From: Chloroflexota bacterium | Lineage (GTDB): Bacteria; Chloroflexota; Dehalococcoidia; Tepidiformales; Tepidiformaceae | Reading direction: 5' to 3' | Length of the DNA stretch: 64,000 bases | NCBI GenBank assembly: GCA_026702615.1 | Contig: JAPPBY010000005.1 | Location: 1 to 64,000 of the forward strand | Part shown: in pieces, positions 32,239 through 44,800 of the stretch | How the letters are laid out: the number at the start of each line of letters is the position of its first letter | Position numbering within the stretch: position 1 is the first letter of the stretch | Translations under genes and position numbers: made by a program | Notes under the pieces: model-generated | What the model was told of the DNA's origin: nothing | Seen by the model: the letters and a program-made list of their open reading frames with translations, nothing else | Databases searched by the model: none

Positions 32239-34428
32239 ATGGTCGTCGAGACGAAGCAGACCTTCTGCCGCTTCTGCCACGCCTTCTGCGCTATCGAAGT
32301 CGACATCGAAGACGGCCGCGCCGTCAAGGTGCGCGGCGATGCGAAGAACCCGATGTACCAGGGGTTCACCTGCATCAAGGGACGCCAGCTCCCCGAACAG
32401 CACTACCACCCCGACCGCCTCCTCCACTCCCAGAAGCGCGCCCCCGACGGCACGTACCACGACATCCCCCACCAGCAGGCCATCGACGAGGTCGCCGACA
32501 AGCTCCAGGCCATTATCGCCGAGTACGGCCCCCGCGCCGTCGCCACCTTCAGCGGCACCTACGGCTTCTCCTTCCCCTCCTCCGGGCAGTTCACCGGGGC
32601 CTTCATGGCCGGCATCGGCTCCAACATGACCTACTCCGGCGGCACCATCGACCAGCCCGCCAAGCCCATCGCCCGCGCCTACCACGGCAACTGGGGCGCC
32701 GGCCCGCAGATGTTCGACGACTCCGACGTCTGGATGCTCATCGGCGCCAATCCCACCATCTCCATGTGGGGCGGAATCCCCCAGTACAACCCAGCAAAGC
32801 GGCTCCACCAGGCGAAACAGCGCGGCATGCAGTTCATCGTGATCGACCCGCGTCGGACCGAAGCCGCGGAGAAGGCGGATGTCTTCCTGCAGGTGAAGCC
32901 GGGCGAAGACCCCACCCTGCTCGCCGGCATCCTTCGCGTCATCCTCACCGAGGGCCTCGTCGACGGAGACTTCGTCGCCGCCAACGTGCAGGGCCTCGAG
33001 GAGCTGCGCGAGGCCGTCGAGCCGTTCACCCTCGACTACGTGGAGGAGCGCGCCGGCGTCGCCGCCTCCCTCGTCGAACGCGCCGCCCGCATCTTCGCCA
33101 GCGGCAAGCGCGGCTCCGTCACGTCCGGCACGGGCCCCGACTTCTCACCCCACCCCAACATCACCGAGTACCTCATCAACTCCATCAATACCGTCTGCGG
33201 GCGCTGGCTGCGCGAAGGCGAGCGCGTCCCCAACCCGCCCGTGCTGCGCAAGCCGAAGGACTACGTCGCCCAGGCCTACGAGGAGAGCACCGACTGGGAT
33301 GCCCGTGAGCGGATGCGTATCCGCGATCTGCCCATCACCGCCATCGGACCGCCCACCAGCGCCCTCGCCGAGGAGATCCTGACGCCGGGCGAGGGACAGG
33401 TCCGCGCCCTGATCTGCATCGGCTCGAACCCCATGGCCGCCTGGCCCGACCAGCTTCGCACCTACGAGGCCATGCAGGCCCTCGACCTGCTCGTCACGCT
33501 CGACATCAAGATGTCGGCGACGGCCAAGCTCGCCCACTACGTGATCGCGCCCAAACTCTCGCTCGAGCGCGAGGACACAACCCTCCCCAACGAGTCCCTC
33601 TCGGGCGTTTTCGGCTTCGCCCAGGGCTACCCCGCCCCCTACGCCCAGTACGGTCCCAAGCTCATCGACCCGCCCGAGGGGTCGGACGTGATCGAGGAGT
33701 GGGAGTTCTTCTGGGGGATCGCCCACCGCATGCGCATCCCCCTGCGCGCCGGTTGGGGAGAGGTGGATATCGACAACAAGCCGACCACCTCGCAGATCAT
33801 CGAGTGGATGTGCGAGGGTTCGCGTATCCCCCTCGACGAAGTGAAGAAGTACCCCCACGGCCACATCTTCGAGGACGACGAGATCCGCGTGCTGCCCAAA
33901 CGCCCGGGTTCGCCGCGCCTCGATGTAGGCCGCGCGGAGATGATGGCGGAGCTCGCCGAGGTGCGCGCCGAGCCCTACTTCGAGGGTGGCGGCTACCGCG
34001 AAGGCGAGGAGTTCACCCACCGCCTCGTCTCCCGCCGCATGCTCGAGTCGTACAACTCCTCGGGCCGCGACATCCCCCGGCTCATGCGCAAGTACGAGAA
34101 CAAGGGCAATCCCGCCTACATGAACCCGATGGATATCGCCGAGCTCGGCCTCGCCGCCGGCGACCTCGTCGAGATCGAGTCGGCGCGCGCCGCCATCTAC
34201 GGCGTCGTTGAGCCCGCGGACGACGTTCGCTCCGGCGTCATCTCGATGGCCCACGCATGGGGCGACGCCCCCACCGAGGACGCGCGCGTGCGCGAGCTCG
34301 GCGCCAACACCGGCCGCCTCTCCGACACGCAGCGCGACTTCGACCCCATCACGGGCATCCCCGTGATGAGCGCGATCCCGGTCAACGTGCGCAAGGTCGA
34401 AGACCCCGCGCCCGTCCCGACGGGTTAG
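32239..34428 (+). CDS. Molybdopterin (DMSO reductase superfamily) oxidoreductase, catalytic subunit
   Basis: 729 aa from ATG 32239 (GGGGGATCCT upstream). The N-terminal 4Fe-4S motif is C10-x2-C13-x3-C17...C45 (FCRFCHAFC, FTCIKG). The Mo-bis-MGD fold follows: QPAKPIARAYHGNWG, VWMLIGANPTISMWGG, DPRRTEAAEKAD, GTGPDFSPH, IGSNPMAAWPD. The C-terminal beta-barrel has NPMDIAELGLAAGDLVEIES. There is no Tat signal, so it is probably cytoplasmic. No electron-transfer subunit or quinol partner is nearby. Substrate not deducible; it resembles short-form members acting on organic substrates. Confidence 0.92.
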   Translation: MVVETKQTFCRFCHAFCAIEVDIEDGRAVKVRGDAKNPMYQGFTCIKGRQLPEQHYHPDRLLHSQKRAPDGTYHDIPHQQAIDEVADKLQAIIAEYGPRAVATFSGTYGFSFPSSGQFTGAFMAGIGSNMTYSGGTIDQPAKPIARAYHGNWGAGPQMFDDSDVWMLIGANPTISMWGGIPQYNPAKRLHQAKQRGMQFIVIDPRRTEAAEKADVFLQVKPGEDPTLLAGILRVILTEGLVDGDFVAANVQGLEELREAVEPFTLDYVEERAGVAASLVERAARIFASGKRGSVTSGTGPDFSPHPNITEYLINSINTVCGRWLREGERVPNPPVLRKPKDYVAQAYEESTDWDARERMRIRDLPITAIGPPTSALAEEILTPGEGQVRALICIGSNPMAAWPDQLRTYEAMQALDLLVTLDIKMSATAKLAHYVIAPKLSLEREDTTLPNESLSGVFGFAQGYPAPYAQYGPKLIDPPEGSDVIEEWEFFWGIAHRMRIPLRAGWGEVDIDNKPTTSQIIEWMCEGSRIPLDEVKKYPHGHIFEDDEIRVLPKRPGSPRLDVGRAEMMAELAEVRAEPYFEGGGYREGEEFTHRLVSRRMLESYNSSGRDIPRLMRKYENKGNPAYMNPMDIAELGLAAGDLVEIESARAAIYGVVEPADDVRSGVISMAHAWGDAPTEDARVRELGANTGRLSDTQRDFDPITGIPVMSAIPVNVRKVEDPAPVPTG

Positions 34429-34429
34429 G

Positions 34430-34447
34430 CGGCGGGGCGTTCCGCCG
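34430..34447. terminator. Short GC hairpin between convergent genes
   Basis: CGGCGG (34430-34435), six-base loop, CCGCCG (34442-34447), directly after the stop at 34428 and just before the minus-strand gene end at 34461. No T-tract. Confidence 0.35.
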
Positions 34448-34460
34448 GAGCCATCGGCGC

Positions 34461-35117
34461 TTACTCCCTCGCGATGAGGGGCGCTGTGCCGCGCCCGGGA
34501 AAGACGGGCGGATCGGTGGGCTTGGCGCCAGGGCGGACGCCCGGATTGTCGAGCCACTCCCAGTGGGAGGTCGCGTCGTCCGGCGCGCGAGCAGCCTGGA
34601 CGAACGCAGCGGCGAAGTCGGGGAGGGAGTGCGGTGGGTCGGTCGGGAACTGCTCGACGCGGTTCCATTCGTGCAGACAGATGCGGTGCGCCACCTTCCA
34701 CTCGCCCCGTCGTCGCTCGAAGCGGTCGATGTAGCGGCCGCAGAACGTGAACAGGCTCGCGTTGTGCTCATCGATTGGCGAGTGGCTCCAGGTAACGAAG
34801 CTCGCTTCCGAGAAGGCGACGTCGGCGCTCTGGAACTCAACGTAGTGATTGCCGATGAAGTGCACCGCCCGGGAGTCGCTTGGCTCACCGTCGTCGCGGG
34901 GCGCGAAGAACTTCGAGAACTCCCAGCCCGGGCCCTGGAACATGGCCCCGTGGTCGTCGTACCCGTCCTCGTGGTAGACGGACTTCACCAGCTCGGGATC
35001 GCTGCGGTCGACCCCGCGGCAGTAGCGCATGATGACGTCGTAGATCTCCGCCTTGGCGACCAGCTTGTCGACGGCGGACATCGTTTCCGCGCTAGCCGTT
35101 GTCTGCGTGTTGGTCAT
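34461..35117 (-). CDS. SnoaL-like / NTF2-fold protein
   Basis: 218 aa, ATG 35117. The segment KLVAKAEIYDVIMRYCRGVDRSDPELVKSVYHEDGYDDHGAMF is the signature start of SnoaL-like (PF13577) domains, with the conserved R-Y-x-R-G-x-D-R pattern. Strands with HFIGNHYVEF, ASLFTFCGRYIDRFERR and WKVAHRICLHEWNR complete the alpha+beta barrel. A Pro-rich tail of about 50 residues follows. Relatives include dehydratases, cyclases and dioxygenase small subunits; the reaction here is unknown. Preceded by a TAGACT element. Confidence 0.85.
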   Translation of the reverse strand: MTNTQTTASAETMSAVDKLVAKAEIYDVIMRYCRGVDRSDPELVKSVYHEDGYDDHGAMFQGPGWEFSKFFAPRDDGEPSDSRAVHFIGNHYVEFQSADVAFSEASFVTWSHSPIDEHNASLFTFCGRYIDRFERRRGEWKVAHRICLHEWNRVEQFPTDPPHSLPDFAAAFVQAARAPDDATSHWEWLDNPGVRPGAKPTDPPVFPGRGTAPLIARE

Positions 35118-35155
35118 CGCTCATCTCCTCGCCGTGGGACGGTATCCGGTCGACA

Positions 35156-35161
35156 AGTCTA
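35156..35161 (-). promoter_or_regulatory. Candidate -10 element (TAGACT)
   Basis: TAGACT on the minus strand (AGTCTA on plus), 38 nt before the SnoaL-like start. Confidence 0.35.
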
Positions 35162-35286
35162 GGGAATCCGTCCCCGGCCTGGGATGCGGATGAATGCCCC
35201 CGCCGCCTTGAGTGGCTCTAGAGAGCCCCTCGATATTTCCCGAAACGGGTGGGGTAATTCGAGGGATCGCGACCTAGGGTTGGTCC

Positions 35287-35691
35287 ATGATGCGTTCGAT
35301 TCATGGCACGCCCCCGCTCGCCCTGGCCGTCCTCCTGGCGCTGACGCTCGCCGTCGTCGCCTGCACACCCGAGGGCCCGGCGACAGCTCCGCCTGAACGG
35401 GGGACGGTGGCCTCAGACCCTGCGCCCACCCGTCCACCGCCCGTCCCGGCAACCCGCAGGGCAGAGCCCACGGAGACGCCAACGGCTCAGTCAACACCGA
35501 CGGTTCAGCCAACGCGACCGCCATCGCCAGATGCGTCCACCCCCGCCACCTACACCGTCCAGCCGGGCGACGTGTGCTGGCGTATCGCGCAGGACCATAG
35601 CGTGACAACCATCGCGCTCCTCGAGGCCAACCCGCGGATCAATGCCAACTGCACCAATCTCGCCGTCGGCTGGGAACTGGTGATCCCCTAG
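35287..35691 (+). CDS. LysM-domain lipoprotein
   Basis: 134 aa, ATG 35287. Signal peptide with lipobox AVVAC (Cys26), then a Pro/Thr-rich wall-spanning linker (about 27-87), then one LysM domain (TYTVQPGDVCWRIAQDHSVTTIALLEANPRINANC.NLAVGWELVIP) that reaches the C-terminus. LysM binds peptidoglycan or chitin-like glycans. Two Cys in the LysM (CW and NC) could form a disulfide. The small size suggests an anchor or accessory protein. It is convergent with the giant adhesin gene, 135 bp away. Confidence 0.9.
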   Translation: MMRSIHGTPPLALAVLLALTLAVVACTPEGPATAPPERGTVASDPAPTRPPPVPATRRAEPTETPTAQSTPTVQPTRPPSPDASTPATYTVQPGDVCWRIAQDHSVTTIALLEANPRINANCTNLAVGWELVIP

Positions 35692-35826
35692 GGCGTGCCG
35701 GACCGACGCGGCGCGGGCATGCAGAGACACTGGCGGGATGGCGTGCTTGTGCGAGAAGCGCTGTGCCCGGTTCCTGGAGGTGCCTTCCGTTCAGAAATCC
35801 ACGGCAAGCACTACTCTTCGTCTGCT

Positions 35827-38800
35827 TCAATCCCCCGCTGTCCAGGTAACGGCCTCTTCGGCCGTCACCCAGTAGGTCGGACCGGACGAGAACGTGGTGA
35901 GGGTGTTAAGGCCGGGGATGTCGTCCAGGTCGGGGAAGTACCCGAGCCACCGGCCCGCGGTCCCGTCCCAGGTGTAGACGGCGACCACCGCTTCGGGGAG
36001 GCCGGCCTCGGCGATAGCCACGCCACCAGGACCTGGCCACTTGAACGAGGTCCACGCTGGGCCCAGCTCGAGTTCCGCAGGCCCAGCCCCGAAGGCCACG
36101 CGGTAGACCTTCGTGCGGCTGCCGTCCGCTGAAGTGACCCTGATCGTGATCGCGGCGAGGCCGTCCAGGGCGACCTGGTGGCCGTTGGTCCTGCGGCCGT
36201 CGGCGTCGTCCGGCTTGACCTCGACCTCCGTGCGGCGCTGCACCGCCCCCGCCTCGACCGTCGTCTCCCTCGCGCCCTCGGCAATGACGCCCCGGTAGTC
36301 GGTCCGATCCGGGTCGAACACCCCGATGTCGACACCGCTGAGCCTGAGGGAGGCGAGTCGTGCGTCAATGGCATCAGGCATGTTGTAGGTGTAGACCCTG
36401 CCGTCGCTCTCGTCGGCGACGTACACGATGTCGCCGGTGGCCCAGATGCCCCGCGGACTGTTGTTGCTCGCGTCGCTCAGCTCGGCGAAGTCCTCGTCGG
36501 GGAAGCGCTCGAGGGCCGGGGGCTCTTCGGGCGGTTCGTCACCATCGGGCAAGACGGGTACCCGGTAGGCGAAGAGGCGGCGTGGGCTTGAGCTGGGGTC
36601 GGAGACCCAGAACGAGACGCCGTCGGACCAGATGCCGCGAGGGTCGCTGTTCCGTGGGTCGAGGCTGTACCTGGCGAGGAAGTCGCCGCTCGCGAGGTCG
36701 TAAACGAAGAGGGATGGGTTGCGGTTGAGCACCCACATCGCCTCGCCGTCGGACCAGATGCCGCGCGCATTGCGGTTGTCGCGGTTGAGCACGAGGTCGC
36801 GCTCTGGGAGGCGCGCGCCGCTCTGGAGGTCGTAGGCGAACAGCGTGTTCTGGCCGCTGTCGGAGACCCAGATGGTCGTGCCGTCGGACCACACGCCGCG
36901 GGGCGCACGGTTGCGCTCGTCGAGCTCGAACTCGCGGCCTTCGACGCGCTCGCCGGTGGCGAGGTCGTAGGCGTAGATGGCGTCGTCGGCCCCATCACCG
37001 TTTTCCAGCAGCCAAACCGTGGTGCCGTCCGACCACATCCCGGTGGGGGAATCGTGACCACTGGCCAGCGGCTCGATGTCGTGCTTCACGGTCCACTCGA
37101 AGTCGACGGTGCTCGGCGTTGGGCCTGTCCCGCCCCCACCGCCACCACCACCACCGCCGGCGAAGCCGCCTCCACCGAACGTGCCCCTGCTGGACCTGGC
37201 GATGGTGATGATCACGTCCACGGAGTCGTCGGTCGAGTCGGACGGGTTGTAGCTGGGGTTGAACCCATCGTGCACGTCCACCGTGACGTTGTGCGTCTCC
37301 TGCACGTCCGGGTCCAGCACTGCCTTCGTGCGGATCTGGCCGGTCTCCGGGTCGATCTCGAACTTGTCGGCATCCGGCCCGCTCAGGCTGTAGGTGAGGA
37401 TGTCGTCCGAGTCGGGATCGGTCGCCTTCACGGGTGGGCCCACGGACCTGCCGGCCGACGTCCCCTGACCGACCGAGCGAGGCAATTCGGCCTCGTCGAA
37501 GGCCGGAGCGTTGTTCGACGACGGCTTGGTGTCGCCGATCTTCGCGGCCGTCACCGCCGAAGCGGACTTGTTGCCGCCGCGCTGGTCGGAGTACTCCACC
37601 GTCGCCCGCAGATAGTTGCCGACGTCGTCGGCGCCCGCGGTGTAGGAGCTCGACCTGGCGCCCGCGATGTCCTGCCAGCTTGAGCGGTTGGTGGACCGCG
37701 CCCACTGCCAGGCTTCACCGGACACGCTGCCGTCGTCGTCGTTGAGCACGGCGTCGAAGCGGGTGTTTTGCCAGCCGCGTAGCGGCGAGAGGGTGAGCAC
37801 GCCCGCCTCTTCCACGTCCGTCACCGTGACGGTCACGTCGAGGCTTCCCGTGAGGCCGCCGGGGTCTTCGGCGGTCACCCTGATCGAGAAGCTCGTGTTG
37901 CCGCCCTCGTAGTTCGGCGGTGTCGCGAAGTACAGCTGGCCGCGGCTCGAGATCCAGAAGTCGTTGCTGTTGACCGACCACTCGAGCGTGTCGCGCTCCG
38001 GGTCGGCGCCGGTATAGGTCGCGACCGCGGCGCTGCTGTTCTCGGCGATGGATGGCGTGGTGTCCCCGCTGACCACCGGCGCCTCGTTCACGTTCGTCAC
38101 GCTGATGGTGATGGTGATGGTGTCGTCGATCACGTCGTCGGCGTCGTCGTTCTGATCGGCGCCGTCGCTCACCGACACGATCACGCGGTAGCTCCGCTTG
38201 CCTTCGAAGTCCAGTTCCACGCCCGACGCCAGCCGCAGCTGGCCGCTGTTCTCGTCGATCTCGAAGGAAGTCGCGTCCGTGCCGCTCAGGGAGTAGGTGA
38301 GGGAGTCGAAGTTCACGTCCGTCGCGGCCACCGGATCCCCGATCGCGTCGCCGCCCTGGGCGTCCTCGGGCACCTCGCGCTTGCCGTTCTCCGTGACGGG
38401 GAAGGCGGGCGCTGAGTTGACCGGCGGCGGGTCGCCCACGCGCGAGGAGACCTTCGAGGCGGTCTTGTTCTGCCCGTGGCCGTCGGAGTAGGAGGCCGTG
38501 GCGCGGATGAAGTTGCCCGCATCGACCAGCGTCGGCGTGTACCTGTTGCTGGTCGCCCCCACCAGGTTGACCCAGTCCGTACGGCCGTTGGGCGAGCGCG
38601 CCCACGCCCAGGTGACCGAGCTGGGGCCATCGTCGTCCTCGAGCACCGCCGTCACCTCGACGCGCGCCTGGATGGTGGCCGTGAGCGTCGTGAGCGTCAC
38701 GGCGCCGGCCTCGTCCACGTTGTCGACCGTGATCGTGACGTCGATCGATTGGTCGATCTCGGCGGAGGTGTTGCCGAGGCCGTCCTTCCCGTCGTGCACG

Positions 38801-41800
38801 TCGACCGTGACCTCGTAGCTGGACTTCGTCTCGAAGTCGAGGGGCTCCTTCACGCGCAGCTGGCCGCTGCTGGCGACGATGCTGAAAGAGGCCGCATCCG
38901 TCCCGCTGAGCGAGTACGTGAGCCGGTCCCTCTCGGGGTCCTCGGCGGCCACGGGGTCGCCGATGCTCGTGCCGGACCTGCTGTTCTCCGGCACGGACCG
39001 CGCGCCGTTCTCGGAGGCGGGGAAGGTGGGCTGCTGGTTCTCGCCGAAGACGCGCAGCGCGGTGATCCCCTCGGCGCGCTTGCCGCCCCCGCGGTTGTCC
39101 GTGTAGGTGACGGCCGCGCGGAGGAAGAACCCGGCGTCCGCCAGCACCGTGGTGTAGCTGCTGGTGGTCGAGGTGGAGGTCGTGTTCGGGATGTTGGTCC
39201 AGCCCGTGCGCCCGTCGCGGGAGCGTGCCCACCGCCAGCTGCGGCCGGTGATACTGCCGTCGCCGTCCGTGAGGGTGGCCTGCACCCTGACCCCGACCCC
39301 CGGCTCCGGCTCGGAGAGGGTGACCACGCCCTCCTCCTCCACGTCGAGCACCCGGATCCCGACGGTCGTGTCGTCGTCGGCCACGCGCTCGGTCTCGACT
39401 GTGCCCTGGTCGTCCCTGCCGTCGCTCACATTGACGGGCACGAGGAACAGCCCAGTCGTCGTCTCGAAGTCCAGCGCCTGGACCGTCCGCAACTGCCCGG
39501 TGGTCGGGTGAATCTCGAAGAGCGCGCCGTCGGCCCCCTCACCGATCGCGAACGTGAGGGGGTGATTTTCGCGGTCGGTGGCCGTCACGCGCTCGCCGAT
39601 CTCCTCGCCGGCGCTCGTCTCCGGGATGTTTTGGGTTCCGCCGGTGCGGATGCGCGGCGGTGCGTTGGGGATCGGGTCCGGCGTGATCGCGGCCGTCGCC
39701 TCGCTCTCGGCCGACTTCCCCCCGCCCCGGCGGTCCGTGTAGGAGCTCACGATGGCGCGTATCTCGAGGTCCGTCTCGTCCTCGTCCGCGACGTAGGTGT
39801 ACTCATCCATGGCGGTGTTCGAATGGATCAGCTGCTGCCACGCGCCGCCCGACGTCCGCGTCTGGATGATCCAGGCGAACCCCCCGGAGCCCGGGAGCTG
39901 GTCCAGCACGATGCCGCCGTCCGGGTCGGAGATCATGAACGTGACGCTCTCCCCGACGGCTGGGTTGAGGTTGCTGACCGAGATCGCCCCCGCCTCCTCC
40001 ACGTCCCGCACCGTCACGGTGACGGGCTGCTCGGCGGTGCGCCGGTTGGTCTTGCTCTTGACGTCCCTCACGACGACGGTGAAGTTGTAGACGTTGTCGC
40101 CGTTCGCGTCGTCCGGGTCCTCGAAGCTGGGCGCCTCCTTGAAAACGACGTTGCCGCCGCTGTCGATCTCGAAGTCGGCAGCGTCCGTGCCAGTCAGCGA
40201 CCATGTGACCCCGCCCTCCTCGTCTCGCCCGGTGTACGTGGCGATAACCGGGAAGGCGTAGGGCGGCTCCTGGAGGTTCGCGTCGAGGGTCGCGTTGTGC
40301 TCGTCGAGATTCAGGGTTGCCGTGGGCGTCCCCGTGAACTCCGGTCGCTCGTTTACGTCGTCAATCCGGATGAAAAGGTCGTAGCGCGCGACATTGGTGC
40401 CGTCGGAAGCGTTCACGGTCACCACGTAGAAATCACTGCCACTCGAGTGAGAACCCAGCGGGTTCTCACGGTCCGGGACGATGTTCCAGCGGACGATGGC
40501 CCGCTCGTCGGAGTTGGGCTCCTCGACGTTGGGGTCCTCCGCGATGACGAAGTCGATCGCGTCAAGCCCGGTGATGGTCCAGATGATGTCATCCCCCTCC
40601 TCGTCCCGGGCCTCGAACGGGTACCAGTACAACTGGTTCTCCAGGGTCGCCGGGATGGAAGCCATGTCGGCCGCCGTCGTCCCCGAGTCGTACTCGATCT
40701 CGTTAGCGTGCAGGCCCGGGCCTACCACGTCAGTGAATTCTGGCGTCTCGTTGACGTTGGTGACCGTCACCGTCATCGGGTAGTCCCGCGTGCTCACGCC
40801 GTCGCCAATCTTCACGATGACCTCGTACTGGTTGTCATCGGCGGCGTGGCTCTCGGTGGCGTTCACGCGGTCGGTCGGGTCCTCAAAGTTCGGCCCGTTC
40901 CGGAAGCTGAGCGTCCCGTGGCCGGTTGTGGCGTCCTCCATGATCTCGAAGTCGGCCGCGTCCGTGCCGGCCAGGGACCAGGACAACTGGGTGAGTGTGC
41001 TTGTCTCCTCATCCCGCGGGATGTAGGTCATGACGTCCAGGTCCGCGGACTCAGCATCCCACTCGATCTCCGCAAAGCTCTCGTCGGGAACACCGGCCGG
41101 AATCTCTGGCGTTTCGTTGACGTTGGTGACTCGCACGGTGACGGTGAATGTCCCCACGCTGTTCGATTCACCTGCTCCGTCGTCCGCCTCCACGACGACT
41201 TCGTACATGTTGTCGGAGGCGCCCATCATGTTTGAGTCCGCCAGGTCGGCGGGGTTCTCGAAGTCCGGCTCGATGCTGAAGGACAGGACACCGGTGCTCG
41301 AGTCGATGCTGAAGTGGGCAGCGTCCGTGCCGGACAAGTCGAACGTGATCGTCTGGAGACCGGCGTTGTCGGCGTTGTCGTCGTCGGTGGCGGTGTAGGT
41401 GCCGATGACAAGCTCGGAAGCCGTGGCGGTGTGATCGAATTCGACTTCCGCGAAGTCCGGCGTGGCGTTCCCGCTCACCACCGGTCGCTCGTTCAGGTCG
41501 TTGACCGTGACCTGGACGCTCTGTGTGTCTTCCAGCCTTGGGCTCCCGTTATCCCTTACCCGCACCGTCACGTCGTAGACGTTGTTGGTGCCGGTGTCGT
41601 CAGGCATCTCGTAGTCCGGCGGGTTCTTGAACGTGAGCTCGGCCGTTCCGTTCACGGTCGAGGTGATGTTGAAGTCCCCGGCATCATTGCCCGACAGGTC
41701 CCAGACCATCGTGCCCGTTGTCGCGTCCGGGTCCGTCGCGATGTACGTCGCGACCACGCCCGTCGCGTTCTCGTCGAACGTGGCGGTGGACGGGGCCGTG

Positions 41801-44800
41801 GTCAACGTGGGCGTCTCGTTGACGTCCGTGACGGTCACGGCGAGCGACTTGGAGATGCTGAGGTGATTCGACGCTCCCCGGGCGCCGTCGATGCCGTTGT
41901 CCGTGACCGTGACCGTGACGTTGTAGACGCCGTCGCCGCCGGCGTCCTGCTTGTCCTCGAAGTTCGGCGCGTTCTTGAAGGTGAGCACGCCGCTGGTCGC
42001 GCCGATCTCGAAGAAGGACCCGTCGTCGGCCGTTTCCACGGACCACGTCAGGGTGTTGTCCGCGTCGTCGGCCTCGTTGTTGCTGTTGTCGGGGTCGGTG
42101 GCAACGTACGTGAGCACGGAGGTCTGGTTCTCGGCGACGGAGATGGCGGTCTGGGGGGTTGTGATCGCGGGCGTCTCGTTGATGTCTGTGACGTTGACGA
42201 TCACAGAGACCATGTCGTCTGTATTGGTGTTGCTGTTGCCGGCGGCGTCCTTGTTGTCCCGCACGTTCACGCTCACGTCGTAAAATTCCCGATTTTCAAA
42301 GTTGTAGCTGACGCCGCTCTTGGTCTTGATCTGTCCGGTGCTGGAATTGATAGTGAATGATGACGCGTCGCTGCCGGTGAGCCAGTAGTGCAGCGTGTCA
42401 CCGGTGTCGTCGTCGCTGGCGGCCACGGCCGCGCCGACGTCCACGTTTGCTCCGCTGTTCTCCGCCACCTCCCGCGTTATCACACCGTCCACGCCAAAGG
42501 TCGGCTCGTTGTTGCTGGCGGCAATCTGGCCCGTCACCGCACTCGCGGACTTGCCGGAGCCCTGGGGGTCGGTGTAGGACGCCGTGGCGCGCAGGTACCT
42601 GTTCACGTCCACGGCCACGCTTGTATACGTGTTGTTTGTCGCCCCGCTGATGGGGGCGAAGGGACCCGATGCCGAGGCGGCCAGCGCCCACTGCCACGTC
42701 AGGTTGGTGATGGTCCCGTCGATGTCGGTAACCGACGCCGTCAGGGTCTCCCCACCCGCTTCCGTGCCCGTGATCGTCACCGTGCCGGGCTCGTCCACGT
42801 TGGAGAGGTTGATGGTCACGGTGATGGTGTCGTCGGTCACCATGTCGGCGTTGCCGGCGTCGTCCTTTTCGTCGCTCACGTTGACGATGACGGTGTAGGA
42901 CTTCTTCGAGCTCTCGAAGTCATACGTGATCCCTGACCTGGTCAGGATCTGCCCGCTTGTCGCGAGGATGGTGAAGGAAGAGGCATCCGCGCCGCTCAGC
43001 CAATACTCAAGCGTGTCGCCGTCGTCATCCGTGGCAGCCACCACAGCCCCGACGTGTACACCCCCTCCGCTGTTCTCCGGCACGCTGCGCGTGGCGGTCG
43101 TGGTGCTGAACGACGGATCGACGTTGCCGGACGCCACCTGGCTCGACGCGGCGCTGGTTGCGGACTTTCCCGAACCGTGGGGATCCGTGTAGGAGGCCGT
43201 GGCTTTCAGGTACTTGCCCACGTCGGCGGCTACGGGCGTGTAGGGGTTGGACGTGGCCCCGCTGATGGGTGTGTAAGTCCCGAGCGCCGTGTCGGATCGC
43301 GACCACTGCCACGTCACGCTGCTGGTCGTCCCGTCATGGTCGGTCAGCGTCGCGGTTACCGCCTGCCCGGCCGTGATCGTGCCGGGCAGCGTCACCGTGC
43401 CGGCCTCGTCGATGTTGGTGATGGTGACGACGACGTTGATGGTGTCGTCGACGGCGGTGTCGGTGTTGCCGTTCGTGCTTCCGGCGGCGTTGATCTTGCT
43501 GTCGCGCACCCGCACGGTCACGTTGTAGGTGTTGTCGGTTCCCTGGTCCCTGGGGTCCTCGTAGTCGGTGAGGGCCTGGAACCTGAGCGCGCCCGTTGAC
43601 GAGTTGATGGTGAAGTCGGCCGCGTCGGGGCCGCCCAGCGTCCACGTCAGCGTGTCGTCCTCGGGGTCGTCGGCCGCGTACGTCGCGAGCGGGTCGCTGG
43701 GCCCGGTCCCCTCCGGCTTGCTGATGGAGGTGTGGGACGAGCCCGTGCTCGTGATGTCCGGCGCCTCATTGACGTTGGCGACCGTGACGATGACGTCGAA
43801 GGTGTCGAACAGCGCGGGCGAGCCGCTGTCGGTGGCTACGAGGCGCACCTGGTAGGTGTTGGCAGGGGGAGTTGCCAGGCTGCCCGGCGTCTCGTAGTCC
43901 GGCGCGTCCTTGAACGAGAGTACGCCGGAGGTCGAACCGATCTCGAACAGCGATCCGTCCTGGTTCTCCTCAACACTGGTGTCGCTGTCTATCGACCAGG
44001 TGTGAGTGTTCGCCGTGTCTGGGTCCGAGACCGTGTAGGTCCCGACGGTGGTCGTGTTCTCATCGACCTCGGGGTCGAAGGTACCGCCGATTGTCGGCGG
44101 TTCATTGACGTCGTTGACGCTGATGGTCACCTTGATGCTGTCGTCCCAGATGCTGTCGGGGTCTCCGCTGGGACTTTTGCTGTCACGAACGTAGAGCGGC
44201 ACGACGTAGGACGATGTGGTCTCGAAGTCCAGGGGGGCCATCGTCAAGAACTGGCCGGTGTTTGTGCCGACGGTGAAGATGAAGAAGGTCGCGGGGAACG
44301 AGTAGGTCAGCGTGTCGCCCGAGTCGTCGTCCGTGGCGATGACCGCGCCGACGTTTGTCCCAGACGTCGAGTTCTCATCAATTCTGAGGGTGGCCGTCTC
44401 GGCCGTGAACGTCGGCCTGTCGTTGCTCGCGCCGGTGTGGTTCGTCACTTGCTGGGCGGTGAACGCTGGCGCGTTGTTGGGCGTGGCCGCATCGTCCTGC
44501 ACCGGGCTTGAACCGATTGTGTAGTCCAGCGTCACCGTGTCGCTGCTTGCGGCGCCCGTCGACAGCGTCAAAGCCACCTCAACGCCGCGCACGACGACGC
44601 TCGACGGGGTGTAGTCCGTGCCGCCGATGTCCACGGTGAAGTCGGTCGTGGCGGGGGTGGAGCTCTCGTTCAGGAGCTCGTTGTAGATGAGGACCAGGGA
44701 CGTTCCGTCCACGTTCACCACGAGCAGTGAAGGAGGAGTGTTATCGAAGTTCTGCCGGACGGGTCGCTCGGCTTGCTGCGGCTCGCTGGCCTGCTCGGAC

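Noticed and set aside
38476-41235. 919-aa open frame on the plus strand within the adhesin gene
   Set aside because: It is fully antisense to the repeat-rich adhesin, has Arg/Val/Gly-biased composition and no recognisable domain; long antisense frames are expected from the GC-rich repeated codons.
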